Shown one piece after another: positions 16,312-24,533 of a DNA stretch of 36,423 nucleotides; positions within the stretch are counted from its first letter, which is position 1, and every line of letters starts with the position of its first letter. The stretch is from an uncultured bacterium (GTDB taxonomy: Bacteria; Bacillota; Clostridia; Lachnospirales; Lachnospiraceae). The position numbers and the translations under genes were made by a program. Location of the stretch: positions 1 through 36,423 of the forward strand of contig CANCXX010000045.1 in NCBI GenBank assembly GCA_947381965.1, in the 5' to 3' direction. Under the pieces are notes generated by a model. That model was given only the letters and a program-made list of their open reading frames with translations. It made no database searches and was not told where the DNA came from.

Positions 16312-16320
16312 TTATCCACA
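16312..16320 (+). promoter_or_regulatory. Perfect DnaA box upstream of repA
   Basis: TTATCCACA is an exact match to the DnaA-box consensus and lies 30 bp upstream of the repA start codon. With the iterons in repA it supports host DnaA taking part in replication of the circular ICE. It partly overlaps the base of the parB terminator stem. Confidence 0.6.
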
Positions 16321-16356
16321 TAAAAACAGAGGTCGTTTTTCCTCTGCTCTTATGTG
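16317..16356 (-). terminator. Intrinsic terminator after parB
   Basis: On the minus strand, CAGAGG and CCTCTG (16346-16341 and 16332-16327) form a stem followed by TTTTT. An outer stem CACATAA/TTATGTG (16356-16350 and 16323-16317) encloses it. It ends the parA-parB transcript before repA. Confidence 0.75.
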
Positions 16357-16401
16357 AAACAATATTCTGCTTTCCCTGCCAAAAATATCTATCCGCCAAT
16401 G

Positions 16402-17337
16402 CTATTCTGCCTGTATATCCCCCTGCTCAAATCTCCATTTTTTCAGGAGATCATAGATTACTTCTTCCATCTGCTCCGCTGAATAGTCTGCCGGAAAATA
16501 TTCATTCAGCTTCTTTCTCTGCAGTCTGACTGTCGGGGCTGCCGGTTTTTCATCAGAAAGAATAATCTCCATTCCGTTTTCGTCCAGTTTTCCTTCCCTG
16601 CTCAACTCCTTAAGCTTCTTTGCCTGTGCCAGATTAGGGAATACGCATAACCGCTGCATGATCTGATAAAGCTGCTCCTGCCCTTCCAGCTCCAGATAGG
16701 ATAATTCCACCCCGGCACCAAAGGCGATACGCTTTTCATCTACATAGTCAAGCATAGGCTTTATAAGGAAAGTCAGGCGGATATAACGCTCAATCTGTTT
16801 ATAGCTTTCTCCGCTTCCCTCCGCCACCATTTCCGTAGATTTCTTTCCCAGATAATCAGAGACAACTTGTCCCTCTTTTTTAGGTCTGCCTTTTACCCTG
16901 TCTATCGCGTCCAGCTTCATCTTGTAGGCATAGGCTTTTTCACTGTACAGAAGCTCTTCTCTCTGGATATTGGAATCCACCATGATCACGGTGGCTTCTT
17001 CATCTGCCATGCTGCGGACAAAGCAGGGAATCGTCTTAAGCCCCAGCAGTTCACAAGCTCTCTTCCGCCTGTGTCCCGATATGATCTCATACCCGCCTTC
17101 TTTCCCCGGTCGGACAATCAGAGGACTGATAATTCCATGCTCCCTGACGCTTTCCACAGTTTCCTGCATTTTTTCATCGTCAAGTACACGAAATGGGTGG
17201 GAATTGAATGAATGCAGCTGGTCAATGGCTATTTCTTCTATCTTTTCCGCTGCTCCTCCTGCTCCCTCTTCCAGCCCGAACAGAGCGTTTACATCCGGCA
17301 TTTTAATATTAGAAGCGCTGCTTTTCCTACCTGCCAT
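16402..17337 (-). CDS. parB: ParB-type partition protein
   Basis: A 311-residue protein that would bind centromere-like sites and work with ParA in segregating the ICE or its circular form. The N-terminal ParB/Srx nuclease-like domain is clear (about 35-130): FRVLDDEKMQETVESVREHG, LIVRPGKEGGYEIISGHRR (the CTP-binding box) and the DSNIQRE motif. A helical HTH domain follows (about 140-230). I start at the ATG giving MAGRKSS, because AAGGAGG precedes it; a longer frame upstream is the parA sequence in another frame. It overlaps the parA stop by 11 bp. No 16-bp parS of the chromosomal type was noticed nearby. Confidence 0.93.
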   Translation of the reverse strand: MAGRKSSASNIKMPDVNALFGLEEGAGGAAEKIEEIAIDQLHSFNSHPFRVLDDEKMQETVESVREHGIISPLIVRPGKEGGYEIISGHRRKRACELLGLKTIPCFVRSMADEEATVIMVDSNIQREELLYSEKAYAYKMKLDAIDRVKGRPKKEGQVVSDYLGKKSTEMVAEGSGESYKQIERYIRLTFLIKPMLDYVDEKRIAFGAGVELSYLELEGQEQLYQIMQRLCVFPNLAQAKKLKELSREGKLDENGMEIILSDEKPAAPTVRLQRKKLNEYFPADYSAEQMEEVIYDLLKKWRFEQGDIQAE

Positions 17338-18130
17338 GCGCCAGCACCTCCTTTGTAAGCGCTTCATAAGCTGCCGAAGCCCGTCCCTTCGGATCATGTG
17401 CAAATATGCTCTTCCCCTCCGCACTTGCTTCCGACACACGCACCGACAAAGGGATATAGTTCTCAAATACCGGTATCCTCTGCCCGTAGTTTCCGCGCAC
17501 CATCTCCATGATTTCCCTTGCATAATTTGTCCGGGCGTCCACCATAGTCAGCAGGATTCCTTCAAAAGCCAGTGCCGGGTTAATCCGCTTCTTTATCCTC
17601 ATAATCGTTGCAAACAGCTGTTCCAGCCCCTTTAAGGACAGATACTGTGCCTGCAGGGGGATAAGCACCGTATCCGCTGCCGCAAGCGCATTGATTGTCA
17701 GCATTCCAAGGGAAGGCATGCAGTCCACGATAATGTAGTCATAATATGGCGCTACCGCCTCTATGTACTCTTTCAGCATATACTCCCTGCTCATGGCGCT
17801 GATCAGCGACACTTCCACCGCCGCAAGGTCAATGTTTGCCGGAAGGAACCACACCCCTTCCTCATGGGAAAGCAGCCCATATTCCGCTTCTATTTCCTGC
17901 CCTTCCATGATGGAAGTTATCACTGTGGCAAGCGTTTTATCCAGCCTGTCCGGCTCCCTGCTTCCCATGCTTGCGGTAAGACTTGCCTGTGGATCAGAAT
18001 CTATGAGTAAAACCCTGTTCCCTGCCCTTGCAAGCCCGATCCCTAAATTTACCGTGGTTGTTGTCTTTGACACACCGCCCTTCTGGTTTGCGATGGCGAT
18101 GACCTTGCATTTTCTTTCTGTCCTTTCCAT
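17327..18130 (-). CDS. parA: ParA-family partition ATPase
   Basis: A 267-residue Walker-type ATPase of the Soj/ParA family. The deviant Walker A motif KGGVSKTTT is at 17-25, the Walker A' region LIDSDPQAS near 42-50 and the Walker B region IIVDCMPSLG near 134-143. It lacks an N-terminal DNA-binding domain, so it is type Ib-like in length and is probably not an autorepressor. AAAGGAG precedes the ATG. parB overlaps its end by 11 bp, the usual translational coupling of a partition pair. It would place and stabilise the element when replicating outside the chromosome. Confidence 0.95.
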   Translation of the reverse strand: MERTERKCKVIAIANQKGGVSKTTTTVNLGIGLARAGNRVLLIDSDPQASLTASMGSREPDRLDKTLATVITSIMEGQEIEAEYGLLSHEEGVWFLPANIDLAAVEVSLISAMSREYMLKEYIEAVAPYYDYIIVDCMPSLGMLTINALAAADTVLIPLQAQYLSLKGLEQLFATIMRIKKRINPALAFEGILLTMVDARTNYAREIMEMVRGNYGQRIPVFENYIPLSVRVSEASAEGKSIFAHDPKGRASAAYEALTKEVLAHGR

Positions 18131-18147
18131 ATATTCTGTTCTCCTTT

Positions 18148-18585
18148 CTATCTCACACGGACTTTCAGCCCTTTCATGGGGATATCTTCATATCCCATAA
18201 GATAATAATCTTCCCCGTCATGCTCCACTTTTGTCTGCACCCAGCAGGGCTCTTCATGGGTATCTTCCTGCAGGAAAGCTTCAATCAGACTTCCACTGCG
18301 GTAACAATATCCTTTCTCCGTCCTATATTCCCCGTTTTCATCTTTATGAAGAGTACTGTTCTCCTGAACCGGTCGGAAAAGGTACTCTATGCTACCACCT
18401 ATGTCAGCCAACTTCCCCATGATTCTTCGTATTTCCCTTAACTGAAACATCTGATCACTGTCCCTATGGTCCACATGCAGCCCCCGCAGGTCTGCATGTT
18501 CATCATAAGTGGTGACACTTAAAATATCATCAATCCGGCATTTCAGCCCTTTCATCTGTACTAAAGCCATACTTAGTTCTGCCAT
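18148..18585 (-). CDS. DUF5348-type ICE protein
   Basis: A 145-residue soluble protein of unknown function. The C-terminal half (about 85-145: a Tyr/Gly-rich segment, SGSLIEAFLQED, WVQTKVEHDGEDYYLMGY, ending in LKVRVR) matches my memory of DUF5348, a small beta-rich domain common beside parA in Firmicutes ICEs and plasmids. The N-terminal half is helical and may pair with itself. A strong AAGGAGG precedes the ATG. It lies 17 bp upstream of parA and is probably in the same transcript. Family name moderately sure, role unknown. Confidence 0.75.
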   Translation of the reverse strand: MAELSMALVQMKGLKCRIDDILSVTTYDEHADLRGLHVDHRDSDQMFQLREIRRIMGKLADIGGSIEYLFRPVQENSTLHKDENGEYRTEKGYCYRSGSLIEAFLQEDTHEEPCWVQTKVEHDGEDYYLMGYEDIPMKGLKVRVR

Positions 18586-18637
18586 ATTACCCTCCTTCTA
18601 CACATGGTTCCACCGCGCCTTAACACGCTATCCTGCT

Positions 18638-19081
18638 TTATATCCCAAACTCCGATAAATCTATCGGGAAACAGTATTCCGGATAGCGCACCTTAACCGC
18701 TTCCCAGAAATATATTGCGTATTCACAGCAGAACAGGTCTTCCACTGTATACCGCTGACACTCCTTTACTTTTTCATCACCCTCAAGGGCATACGCGCTG
18801 GGCGTACCGTTGCAGAAAAGATTGAACGCCATACGCACCACCCTTGCGCTGCCGCTGGTGATCCAACCCTCTTCCAGACACTTTGGCTTTACGCTCCCTT
18901 TTTTGAAATCAAAAATTCTCTCTACATTCCGCCTTGTATCGCCGCTGATCCCAAGACAGTAAACCAATGCTTTATGGTATACGTCCTGCTGCCTGCACTT
19001 TTGCAGACAGTTTCTGTAAAATATTTCGTGTTCCTGATCTTTAAAGGTAATTGTACGTTTATTTCCTCTATTCATATCCAT
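18638..19081 (-). CDS. DUF6075-type ICE protein
   Basis: A 147-residue protein with several Cys and aromatic residues (FYRNCLQKCRQQDVYHKALVY, FCCEYAIYFWEAVKVRYP) and no signal or membrane segment. I believe it is DUF6075, a family found almost only in Clostridia ICEs near the replication genes; its function is unknown. I use the ATG at 19081, since GGCGG lies 7 nt upstream. A GTG two codons earlier, overlapping the SymE-like stop, is an alternative. The gene sits 3 bp after the SymE-like gene and 52 bp before the DUF5348 gene, probably in one operon running into parA. Confidence 0.7.
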   Translation of the reverse strand: MDMNRGNKRTITFKDQEHEIFYRNCLQKCRQQDVYHKALVYCLGISGDTRRNVERIFDFKKGSVKPKCLEEGWITSGSARVVRMAFNLFCNGTPSAYALEGDEKVKECQRYTVEDLFCCEYAIYFWEAVKVRYPEYCFPIDLSEFGI

Positions 19082-19083
19082 TG

Positions 19084-19326
19084 TCACACCGCCTTCCCCT
19101 GATATTCTTCAGTTCCTTCCGCTACCATCCCCGCCCCTTTTGGATCAGACCATATCCTGCCTGTCCTTTCCACAATAAGCCTGCCGCCCTCACAGGTTAC
19201 TGATATTCTGTCACCTGTGGAAAATCCTAAATCCCGCAGCCATTTTCCCTGCAGCATGATCAATGGATTGTTTATCTCTATGCTGGTTCCCCTTGCCCTG
19301 TAAACCGTCATTTCCCTCTGCTTCAT
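19084..19326 (-). CDS. SymE-like small protein
   Basis: An 80-residue protein whose middle (GKWLRDLGFSTGDRISVTCEGGRLIVE, about 27-53) follows the SymE pattern, an AbrB-like swapped-hairpin fold. E. coli SymE is the toxin of a type I toxin-antitoxin pair, now thought to act on nucleic acid. In Firmicutes ICEs similar genes are common and untested, so an AbrB-like DNA-binding role is equally possible. TAGGAGGAG precedes the ATG. I see no obvious antisense promoter over its start that would give a SymR-like RNA. It precedes the DUF6075 gene with almost no gap. Confidence 0.72.
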   Translation of the reverse strand: MKQREMTVYRARGTSIEINNPLIMLQGKWLRDLGFSTGDRISVTCEGGRLIVERTGRIWSDPKGAGMVAEGTEEYQGKAV

Positions 19327-19341
19327 ATGTTCTCCTCCTAT

Positions 19342-19491
19342 TTAATCCGGGATAATCTCAACGATCCCATTACATTCAAGAATTTCCCGAATCCTGTTTA
19401 TGCCATCTTCCAGCCTGTCGGAATCATGGATTGCGTCCATAATTTCCCCTGCAATAAATTCCATGCTTCCCCTGGTAATCTGGTTACTCAT
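19342..19491 (-). CDS. Very small ICE-end protein (49 aa)
   Basis: A 49-residue acidic, helical protein (MSNQITRGSMEFIAGEIMDA, ending VEIIPD). The longer frame upstream to 19572 lacks a ribosome site; the chosen ATG has AAAAGGAG about 8 nt before it. It begins the run SymE-like, DUF6075, DUF5348, parA, parB, all in one direction with short gaps. I do not recognise a family. Position suggests a regulator or small accessory factor at the first transcribed end of the ICE. Confidence 0.62.
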   Translation of the reverse strand: MSNQITRGSMEFIAGEIMDAIHDSDRLEDGINRIREILECNGIVEIIPD

Positions 19492-19665
19492 ATAGATTCT
19501 CCTTTTTCTATTTCTGAACAGAAAAGAGGACCAAGCAGCTAATAAATTAACAAACTTAGTCCTCAATATCATTCCACTTCTCTCCGAACACTTTTCCGGG
19601 CAGATCGCTTCCCCTGCACCTCCTTAAAGCGTACTTGTCCCGTTCCTGACAGCTTTATGGTAATT

Positions 19666-19809
19666 TAGTGTCAAGTAGTATGATTTTCAGTTTCAAGATT
19701 AAAAACAGGCCTGTCCCAATCCTTTTTTACTGCTTTTGCAGTGAAAAAATATTTGGACTAAACCAGCGGAACACCTTGATTTTACTGGCTCCCTGCTGAC
19801 TTGACACTA
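19666..19809. repeat. 11-bp inverted repeats around the truncated S8 3' end (possible small insertion or ICE border)
   Basis: TAGTGTCAAGT (19666-19676) faces ACTTGACACTA (19799-19809), enclosing 122 bp, with TAAT next to both outer ends. The right arm lies exactly where the S8 frame leaves the expected family ending (after YPNREWG plus a few residues). The enclosed part gives the last residues of the present reading frame, FSLQKQ. It could be a MITE-like insertion or the border of the ICE. Apart from these arms, I see nothing definite in the gene-free stretch 19492-19726. Confidence 0.45.
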
Positions 19810-21154
19810 TAATATCATAATCCCCCCACTCCCGGTTAGGATACCGTTCTCCTTCCATCCGGTCCGCCCCCCGCATCAGGTAATGCTTTAGTTCCAGGCT
19901 TTCCACTCTGATTTGGTTTCTTTCCACCACAGCCCACTGCAAAAACAGCGCCGATGCCCCTGACGCTATGGCAACCGCCATACTGGACCCGGTTCTTGGA
20001 CCCAAAACCGTACTGATATTCACTCCCGGAGAGCAAATATCCGGTTTTATCTCCCCCAATCTGCTAAATCCCCTTCCAGAGTCCATCCAAAAACTGCCAT
20101 TAACATCATTGTATGTGGTGGTAGTAATCACCTCCTCCACATTAGAAGGCTCTGTCAGGGTGTAGTAAGGGGAGGGACGCAGAAAGTAGGTATCATCCCC
20201 CAAAAATTCCGTTAAAGGAAGCCACATATGGAAACGACTGTTTGAACCGCTGTTTTCCGTAATCGTAACCTGAACCGTCCAGACGCCGGGCGAAGGGTCG
20301 ACAAACCGGAAAAAAATCAATTCTTCCCCTGACTTTTGTTCCACCAGCACATGGTCCACTTGTACCCTTGCCTTGTCATATATAAAGAGAAACTCCCGGC
20401 TGTTCTGCTCCCTGAAATCTACTTTCGGCGTAATCTCGCCCCCAGGAGTACGGATGGATATTGCATGTTGGGCCGGAATATCACCCCAAAGCTCTGCCAC
20501 AAATCCCCTTGTATTCTCCCCCACACGGATTTCCACATTATCAATTGTCTCCCTAAGACCTTCCATTGAGGTTCCCATATAATGGTGTGCACTGTTGCCT
20601 TCATTTCCTCCGCAGACGATTACGGCACGGCTGCGTTTTGTGGCAATCTGTCTTAAATAATCCGCCAGAACGGAATGGCCCGCGTGGTCCCCCATATTGG
20701 TGCCAAGTCCCACACAAATGACCAGCGGCCTTGCCAGCGATATGGCATAGCTTTCCAGATACCTAAGGGCCAACAGTATATCGCTTTCCGCAAACGCCAC
20801 CGCCTGGTCAGACACCAGATAAAAATCCCTAAGATACTGTTTGGCCTGCCGCAGCTTAACCATCACAATACCTGCTTCCGGTGCCGCCCCCAAAAAGCCA
20901 AGTCCGCCCCTTATCACACTCCCTGCCGCAACGCTTGCAAGCGCAGTGCCATGCCCATCCTCATCATAGCTGGGAACGATTTCCCTTGGATTGTCGCTTT
21001 TAAGGGCCATGTCAATAATTTCCTTACGGTACTCTGTTCCGTAAAGAATACCTGCCGGGGGCTCTCCTGTCTGGATTGTCTGATCCCATATGCCGAGAAT
21101 ACGGGTAGTTCCGTCAGGATTTCTGAATACCTCTTCATCATAACGTATTCCCTC
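19727..21154 (-). pseudogene. S8 (subtilisin-like) protease, C-terminal fragment
   Basis: The larger part of a split subtilase gene. From 21154 it reads in frame EGIRYDEEVFRNPDGTTRIL, then ILGIWDQTIQTG, the usual sequence just after the DTG motif in Clostridia S8 proteases. The catalytic His is in DEDGHGTALASV and the catalytic Ser in RTGSSMAVAIASG; the catalytic Asp is in the other fragment at 26618-26956. Excision of the element between them would join the fragments in frame. The protein resembles the CspB/CspC group, some members of which act in spore germination. Its 3' end looks truncated after YPNREWG. The internal ATG at 21010 has no ribosome site, so it is not taken as a real start. 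Confidence 0.85.
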
Positions 21155-21157
21155 TCC
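21149..21157 (-). other. Left att core of the recombinase element
   Basis: GGAGAGGGA on the minus strand (21157-21149). Its GAGGGA part is shared with the other end at 26623-26618, in the same codon phase (GAG GGA). The stop of the nearest recombinase lies about 20 bp away, as is usual for serine integrases placed next to their att site. Confidence 0.72.
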
Positions 21158-21175
21158 AGTTAAATAAATGCAAAA

Positions 21176-22681
21176 TCAGGTATCCGTATTGTTTTTCTTC
21201 CAATAGATTTCTATCTGATTTTCCTTATAGACCAGAATTTTATCAACTAATTGGTCCACTATTTCTGCTGATAATGCAGTAAACCAGTTTTGATGATCTA
21301 ATTCCTCTCTTTCCCTTTCAAGATTTTCAATACTTGCATTTAAAATTTCCATCTCTCTCCTTATTTTTATCCTTATTGTATCATCCGGATCGAAGCTTTC
21401 TGCACTGCCCGACACATAGCAACTGTAAGCCTCAAATTTCTGCTGTTTTATCTTCTTTGTTTTTGCCAGTAATGCGGTTTTCTTCTTTTTTAGATTCCTA
21501 AGCTCTTTATCCATCCTTTCCACAGTTTCCCTGTGCAGTTTATCCAATTTTTCCTCCGCCTGCAGCTTCTCCTGAATTTTAAAAAGAACATGCTGCTCCA
21601 GAAAGTCTGCATAAGCCTTAACCACACAATCTTCCATTAGGTTGGTATACCGGCCCTGACAGGTAAAATAAGGATTTTTTCCCATGCGGTACCGCAGATT
21701 TCTTTTGCAGCAGCCGCAGGCCAGTTTCCCTGTAAGGGGATGGGAGGGCGCATGTCGGGCGTTTCTCTTTTTTCCCCGCCCCTTCTGTACCTTGTCAAAT
21801 ATCTCTCTGTCAATTATCGGTTTATGATGATTATAGGCTGTTATCCATTCCTCACAGGGTCTTAAATGGGTTTTTCCGTCTGCCGGATTCTTTTGGTATT
21901 TCTTCTGCACAATGTTTCCTATATAAATTTCGTTTCGGAGGATTTGACAAATGGTACCGCTGCTCCACAAAAATCCTTTTCCCTTCGGCACTCTGCTTGT
22001 TCTTCCTTTTTCAATTTTATACGAAACAGGCGTCCTTACTCCCATCTGATTGAACAGTCTTGCTATCTCCACAGATGTATATCCTTCCACCGTTAAAGAA
22101 AAAATACGTCTGACTACTTCCGCCTCATCTTCCGCAATCAACAGATTGTGTCTGTCCGTTGGATCTTTTTCATAACCAAATGGGCAGTTCCCACTTACAT
22201 ATAATCCCTGCTCCTTTCTGACGGCAAGAGAAGAACTTACCTTTCGTGCTAAATCCTTACTGTACAAATCATAAAGCAGGTTCTTGAAACTGACATTAAT
22301 GTCACAAATATTTTCCTGACAGTTTTTACTGTCATAATTGTCATTTACAGATATAAACCGTACTCCCATAAACGGAAATATCTGTTCCAGATAGGCTCCC
22401 GCCTCAATATAATCTCTTGCAAACCGGGAAAAATCCTTCACTACGATACAGTTGATTTGGGAATTTCTCACCAGTTTAAGCATATTCTGTATGCCAGGGC
22501 GTTCAAAATTAGTTCCTGTATATCCGTCATCGCAAAATTCCAGTAAATCATAGTCAGAAAAATTATCGGCAACATACCTGCGCAACAGGACTCTCTGCAT
22601 GGTAATGCTGTTGCTTTCGCCTCCTTCTCTGTCATCTTCCTTTGACAGCCGGATATACATTGCAATCTGATATCTTTTCAT
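21176..22681 (-). CDS. Large serine recombinase 1 (att-proximal)
   Basis: A 501-residue TnpX/Ccr-type site-specific recombinase. The N-terminal resolvase domain has the nucleophile Ser13 in YIRLSKED and the DGYTGTNFERPG and VKDFSRFARDYIEAG motifs. The recombinase domain follows (CPFGYEKDP, TSVEIARLFNQMGV). A zinc-ribbon-like part (LACGCCKRN ... YFTCQG) and a coiled coil complete the fold. I start at the ATG giving MKRYQIAMYIRLSKED, with GGAAGG 9 nt upstream; another ATG lies 8 codons earlier. All catalytic elements look intact. It is the last gene of the recombinase operon, ending about 20 bp from the element's left att core. Confidence 0.93.
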   Translation of the reverse strand: MKRYQIAMYIRLSKEDDREGGESNSITMQRVLLRRYVADNFSDYDLLEFCDDGYTGTNFERPGIQNMLKLVRNSQINCIVVKDFSRFARDYIEAGAYLEQIFPFMGVRFISVNDNYDSKNCQENICDINVSFKNLLYDLYSKDLARKVSSSLAVRKEQGLYVSGNCPFGYEKDPTDRHNLLIAEDEAEVVRRIFSLTVEGYTSVEIARLFNQMGVRTPVSYKIEKGRTSRVPKGKGFLWSSGTICQILRNEIYIGNIVQKKYQKNPADGKTHLRPCEEWITAYNHHKPIIDREIFDKVQKGRGKKRNARHAPSHPLTGKLACGCCKRNLRYRMGKNPYFTCQGRYTNLMEDCVVKAYADFLEQHVLFKIQEKLQAEEKLDKLHRETVERMDKELRNLKKKKTALLAKTKKIKQQKFEAYSCYVSGSAESFDPDDTIRIKIRREMEILNASIENLEREREELDHQNWFTALSAEIVDQLVDKILVYKENQIEIYWKKNNTDT

Positions 22682-22762
22682 TTCCAACTTCCTTCCTGTT
22701 AACATACAAAACTGTCATTAACTTGAAAAAACTGTTTCAAATTCTAGATTGTGCTTAATCAC

Positions 22763-24448
22763 TCATTCCTGCACATTCTGACCTTTAAAGGAAAATATTA
22801 TTTCTACCCGGTGATCCTGATAAATTTTGATTTTGCTAATCAGCGCCCCTGCTGCTTCCACCTGAAGCTCATTTACTTCATTTCCATTTTCCAATATACG
22901 TAAAAATTGGTTTTTTCGGGCCGCTTCACAGTCTATTGCCTTAAGCTTTTCCGCTATATGGTCCTGTTGTTTTTGTAAAAAACACAATTTTTTCCTGTTC
23001 TCTTCTTTTATTTGTTTAAAGCGCTCCTGGTCCGTATCTCCTGCCCGGTATCTTAGATACCACTCGCTTTCAAGTTTCTTTATATTTCCAATCTTTTTTT
23101 TATTATGAGACAGCTGTCTGTTTTCTTTTTCTTTCAGCTCTTCCGCTTTCCCTTTATTGCTTTCCACAAGGGGCTGTATTTCAATTGAGAATAATATAAC
23201 TTCCCACCGGACAGCTTCCTTTATAATATCCTGCAGCTCATCTTGCGTTATACTTTTTGAAATACATTTACCTGCGTCAATGCGGGAAATATTGGGACAA
23301 TTATAGCGGTATGCCCTGACGGGTTCTTTAGCGCAGAACTTTTTTTGGGAAGCTATTGTTTTCATTCTTAAACCGCAATTACCGCAATAAAGAATGCCTG
23401 CAAATATGTTCTCGTCTCTGGGGATTTTTTTTGTGCATCCGCTTTTATTTCGCTGTCCGGAAGGCTTTTTAAACTTTTGGGCAGCTGCATAAAACATCTC
23501 TTCATCAATAATCGCTTCATGGGTTTGGGACTTTACAGACCAGTTCCCAGAATCTGTCTCACTTCTTCTTTGTATCCTTTTACCTCTTTCTCCATTTTGG
23601 CGCCAAACCAAACATCCCATATAGACCGGATTAGTCAATACCATTTTAATGCTTGCCTCCGGCCACTGTCTGAGCCTGTTTTTATCCCTGCAGTAAGTCT
23701 CTCCCGTTTTGTGATATTCTGAAGGGCTTACAACTCCTTCTTCATAGAGCCATACAGAAATTTCTTTTATGCTTTTGCCGGAAAGAAACAAATAAAAGAT
23801 ATTTTTGACAATATCAGATGTAATTTTCTGTGAAAAAAGGCATCTTTTACCTTCTGCCTGCTTTGCAAAATATCCATAGGGAGCAACTCCCCCCATATAA
23901 CTGCCCTGTTCCCTCTTTGCCTGTCTGCTGGATTTCACCTTTATGGCGATATCCTTTGCATACATTTCATTTACCAGATTTTTCAAATTTACACCCAGTT
24001 TTTCATTTTGTCCGGTTGTGCATATGCTGTCAAAATTGTCTGTGACAGCTATCAGCCGGACTCCCAGAAAGGGAAAAATCTTTTCAATATAGTTTCCGGT
24101 TTCAATGTGGTTTCTGCCAAAACGTGATAAATCTTTTACAACAATACAGTCTATCTTTTGTGTTCTCACATCCTGCATCATACGTACAAAGCCTTCTCTA
24201 TCAAAGTTGGTCCCGGTTTTCCCTGTATCTGTATAACAGCCTGAAAGAATCATATCCTTCTGGCTGCGGATAAACGCCTTTGCAATTTCTATCTGGGCTT
24301 CAATCGAATCCTTTTTGTTTCCATGTATCTCACAGTCCCGCCCGTCCACAGACAATCTTGCATAAATCCCGGCCCGATATATCCTTTGCGGCCTTTTTTC
24401 CGACTCCATGCCCGGATTTATCTTTTTCTTTTTTGAGACTCTTGCCAT
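22763..24448 (-). CDS. Large serine recombinase 2
   Basis: A 561-residue serine recombinase with Ser33 in GIYARLSVDG, the motifs TGTNFDREGF and VKDLSRFGRNHIETG, the recombinase domain (APYGYF; IKEISVWLYEEG), and a zinc ribbon (YCGNCGLRM ... YNCPNISR ... GKC). A long coiled-coil tail (about 400-520) is probably used for synapsis control. The Lys-rich N-terminus is longer than in its neighbours. It is clearly a distinct paralogue and not a recent copy of recombinase 1 or 3. Gaps of 81 bp and 85 bp separate it from them. In related triplets all three proteins are thought to be needed together; this has not been shown here. Confidence 0.93.
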   Translation of the reverse strand: MARVSKKKKINPGMESEKRPQRIYRAGIYARLSVDGRDCEIHGNKKDSIEAQIEIAKAFIRSQKDMILSGCYTDTGKTGTNFDREGFVRMMQDVRTQKIDCIVVKDLSRFGRNHIETGNYIEKIFPFLGVRLIAVTDNFDSICTTGQNEKLGVNLKNLVNEMYAKDIAIKVKSSRQAKREQGSYMGGVAPYGYFAKQAEGKRCLFSQKITSDIVKNIFYLFLSGKSIKEISVWLYEEGVVSPSEYHKTGETYCRDKNRLRQWPEASIKMVLTNPVYMGCLVWRQNGERGKRIQRRSETDSGNWSVKSQTHEAIIDEEMFYAAAQKFKKPSGQRNKSGCTKKIPRDENIFAGILYCGNCGLRMKTIASQKKFCAKEPVRAYRYNCPNISRIDAGKCISKSITQDELQDIIKEAVRWEVILFSIEIQPLVESNKGKAEELKEKENRQLSHNKKKIGNIKKLESEWYLRYRAGDTDQERFKQIKEENRKKLCFLQKQQDHIAEKLKAIDCEAARKNQFLRILENGNEVNELQVEAAGALISKIKIYQDHRVEIIFSFKGQNVQE

Positions 24449-24533
24449 TTACATCCCTTCCCCGCTTCCAGTTTTATTCCCCTATATCAGACCAAAGTGT
24501 CGCTAACGCCAGATACAAAAATGTTTGCCCTTA

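Larger units (their letters stand above)
1..19665. mobile_element. Partial integrative conjugative element (Tn1549/CD1115 type)
   Basis: The stretch carries hallmark genes of a Firmicutes conjugative element in their usual order: SymE-like, DUF6075 and DUF5348 small genes, parA, parB, a RepA_N initiator, an XRE regulator, sigma-like genes, sortase B with its substrate, PcfB, VirD4 and Maff2. All are on the minus strand except one cargo gene. The element continues past the left edge, so relaxase, VirB4, lysin and integrase are not seen. The right boundary is not sharply defined. I place it between the last ICE-type small gene (about 19.49 kb) and the 3' end of the S8 protease gene (about 19.8 kb). 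The partition and replication genes suggest a plasmid-like circular phase, which is an inference from the families. Confidence 0.78.

Noticed and set aside
17338-17523. Longer N-terminus for ParB
   Set aside because: These codons are the parA gene read in another frame; the inner ATG has AAGGAGG and begins at the usual ParB start.
19727-21010. C-terminal S8 fragment as an independent gene starting at the internal ATG
   Set aside because: The frame is open and family-like upstream of that ATG back to the att core, and no ribosome site is seen.
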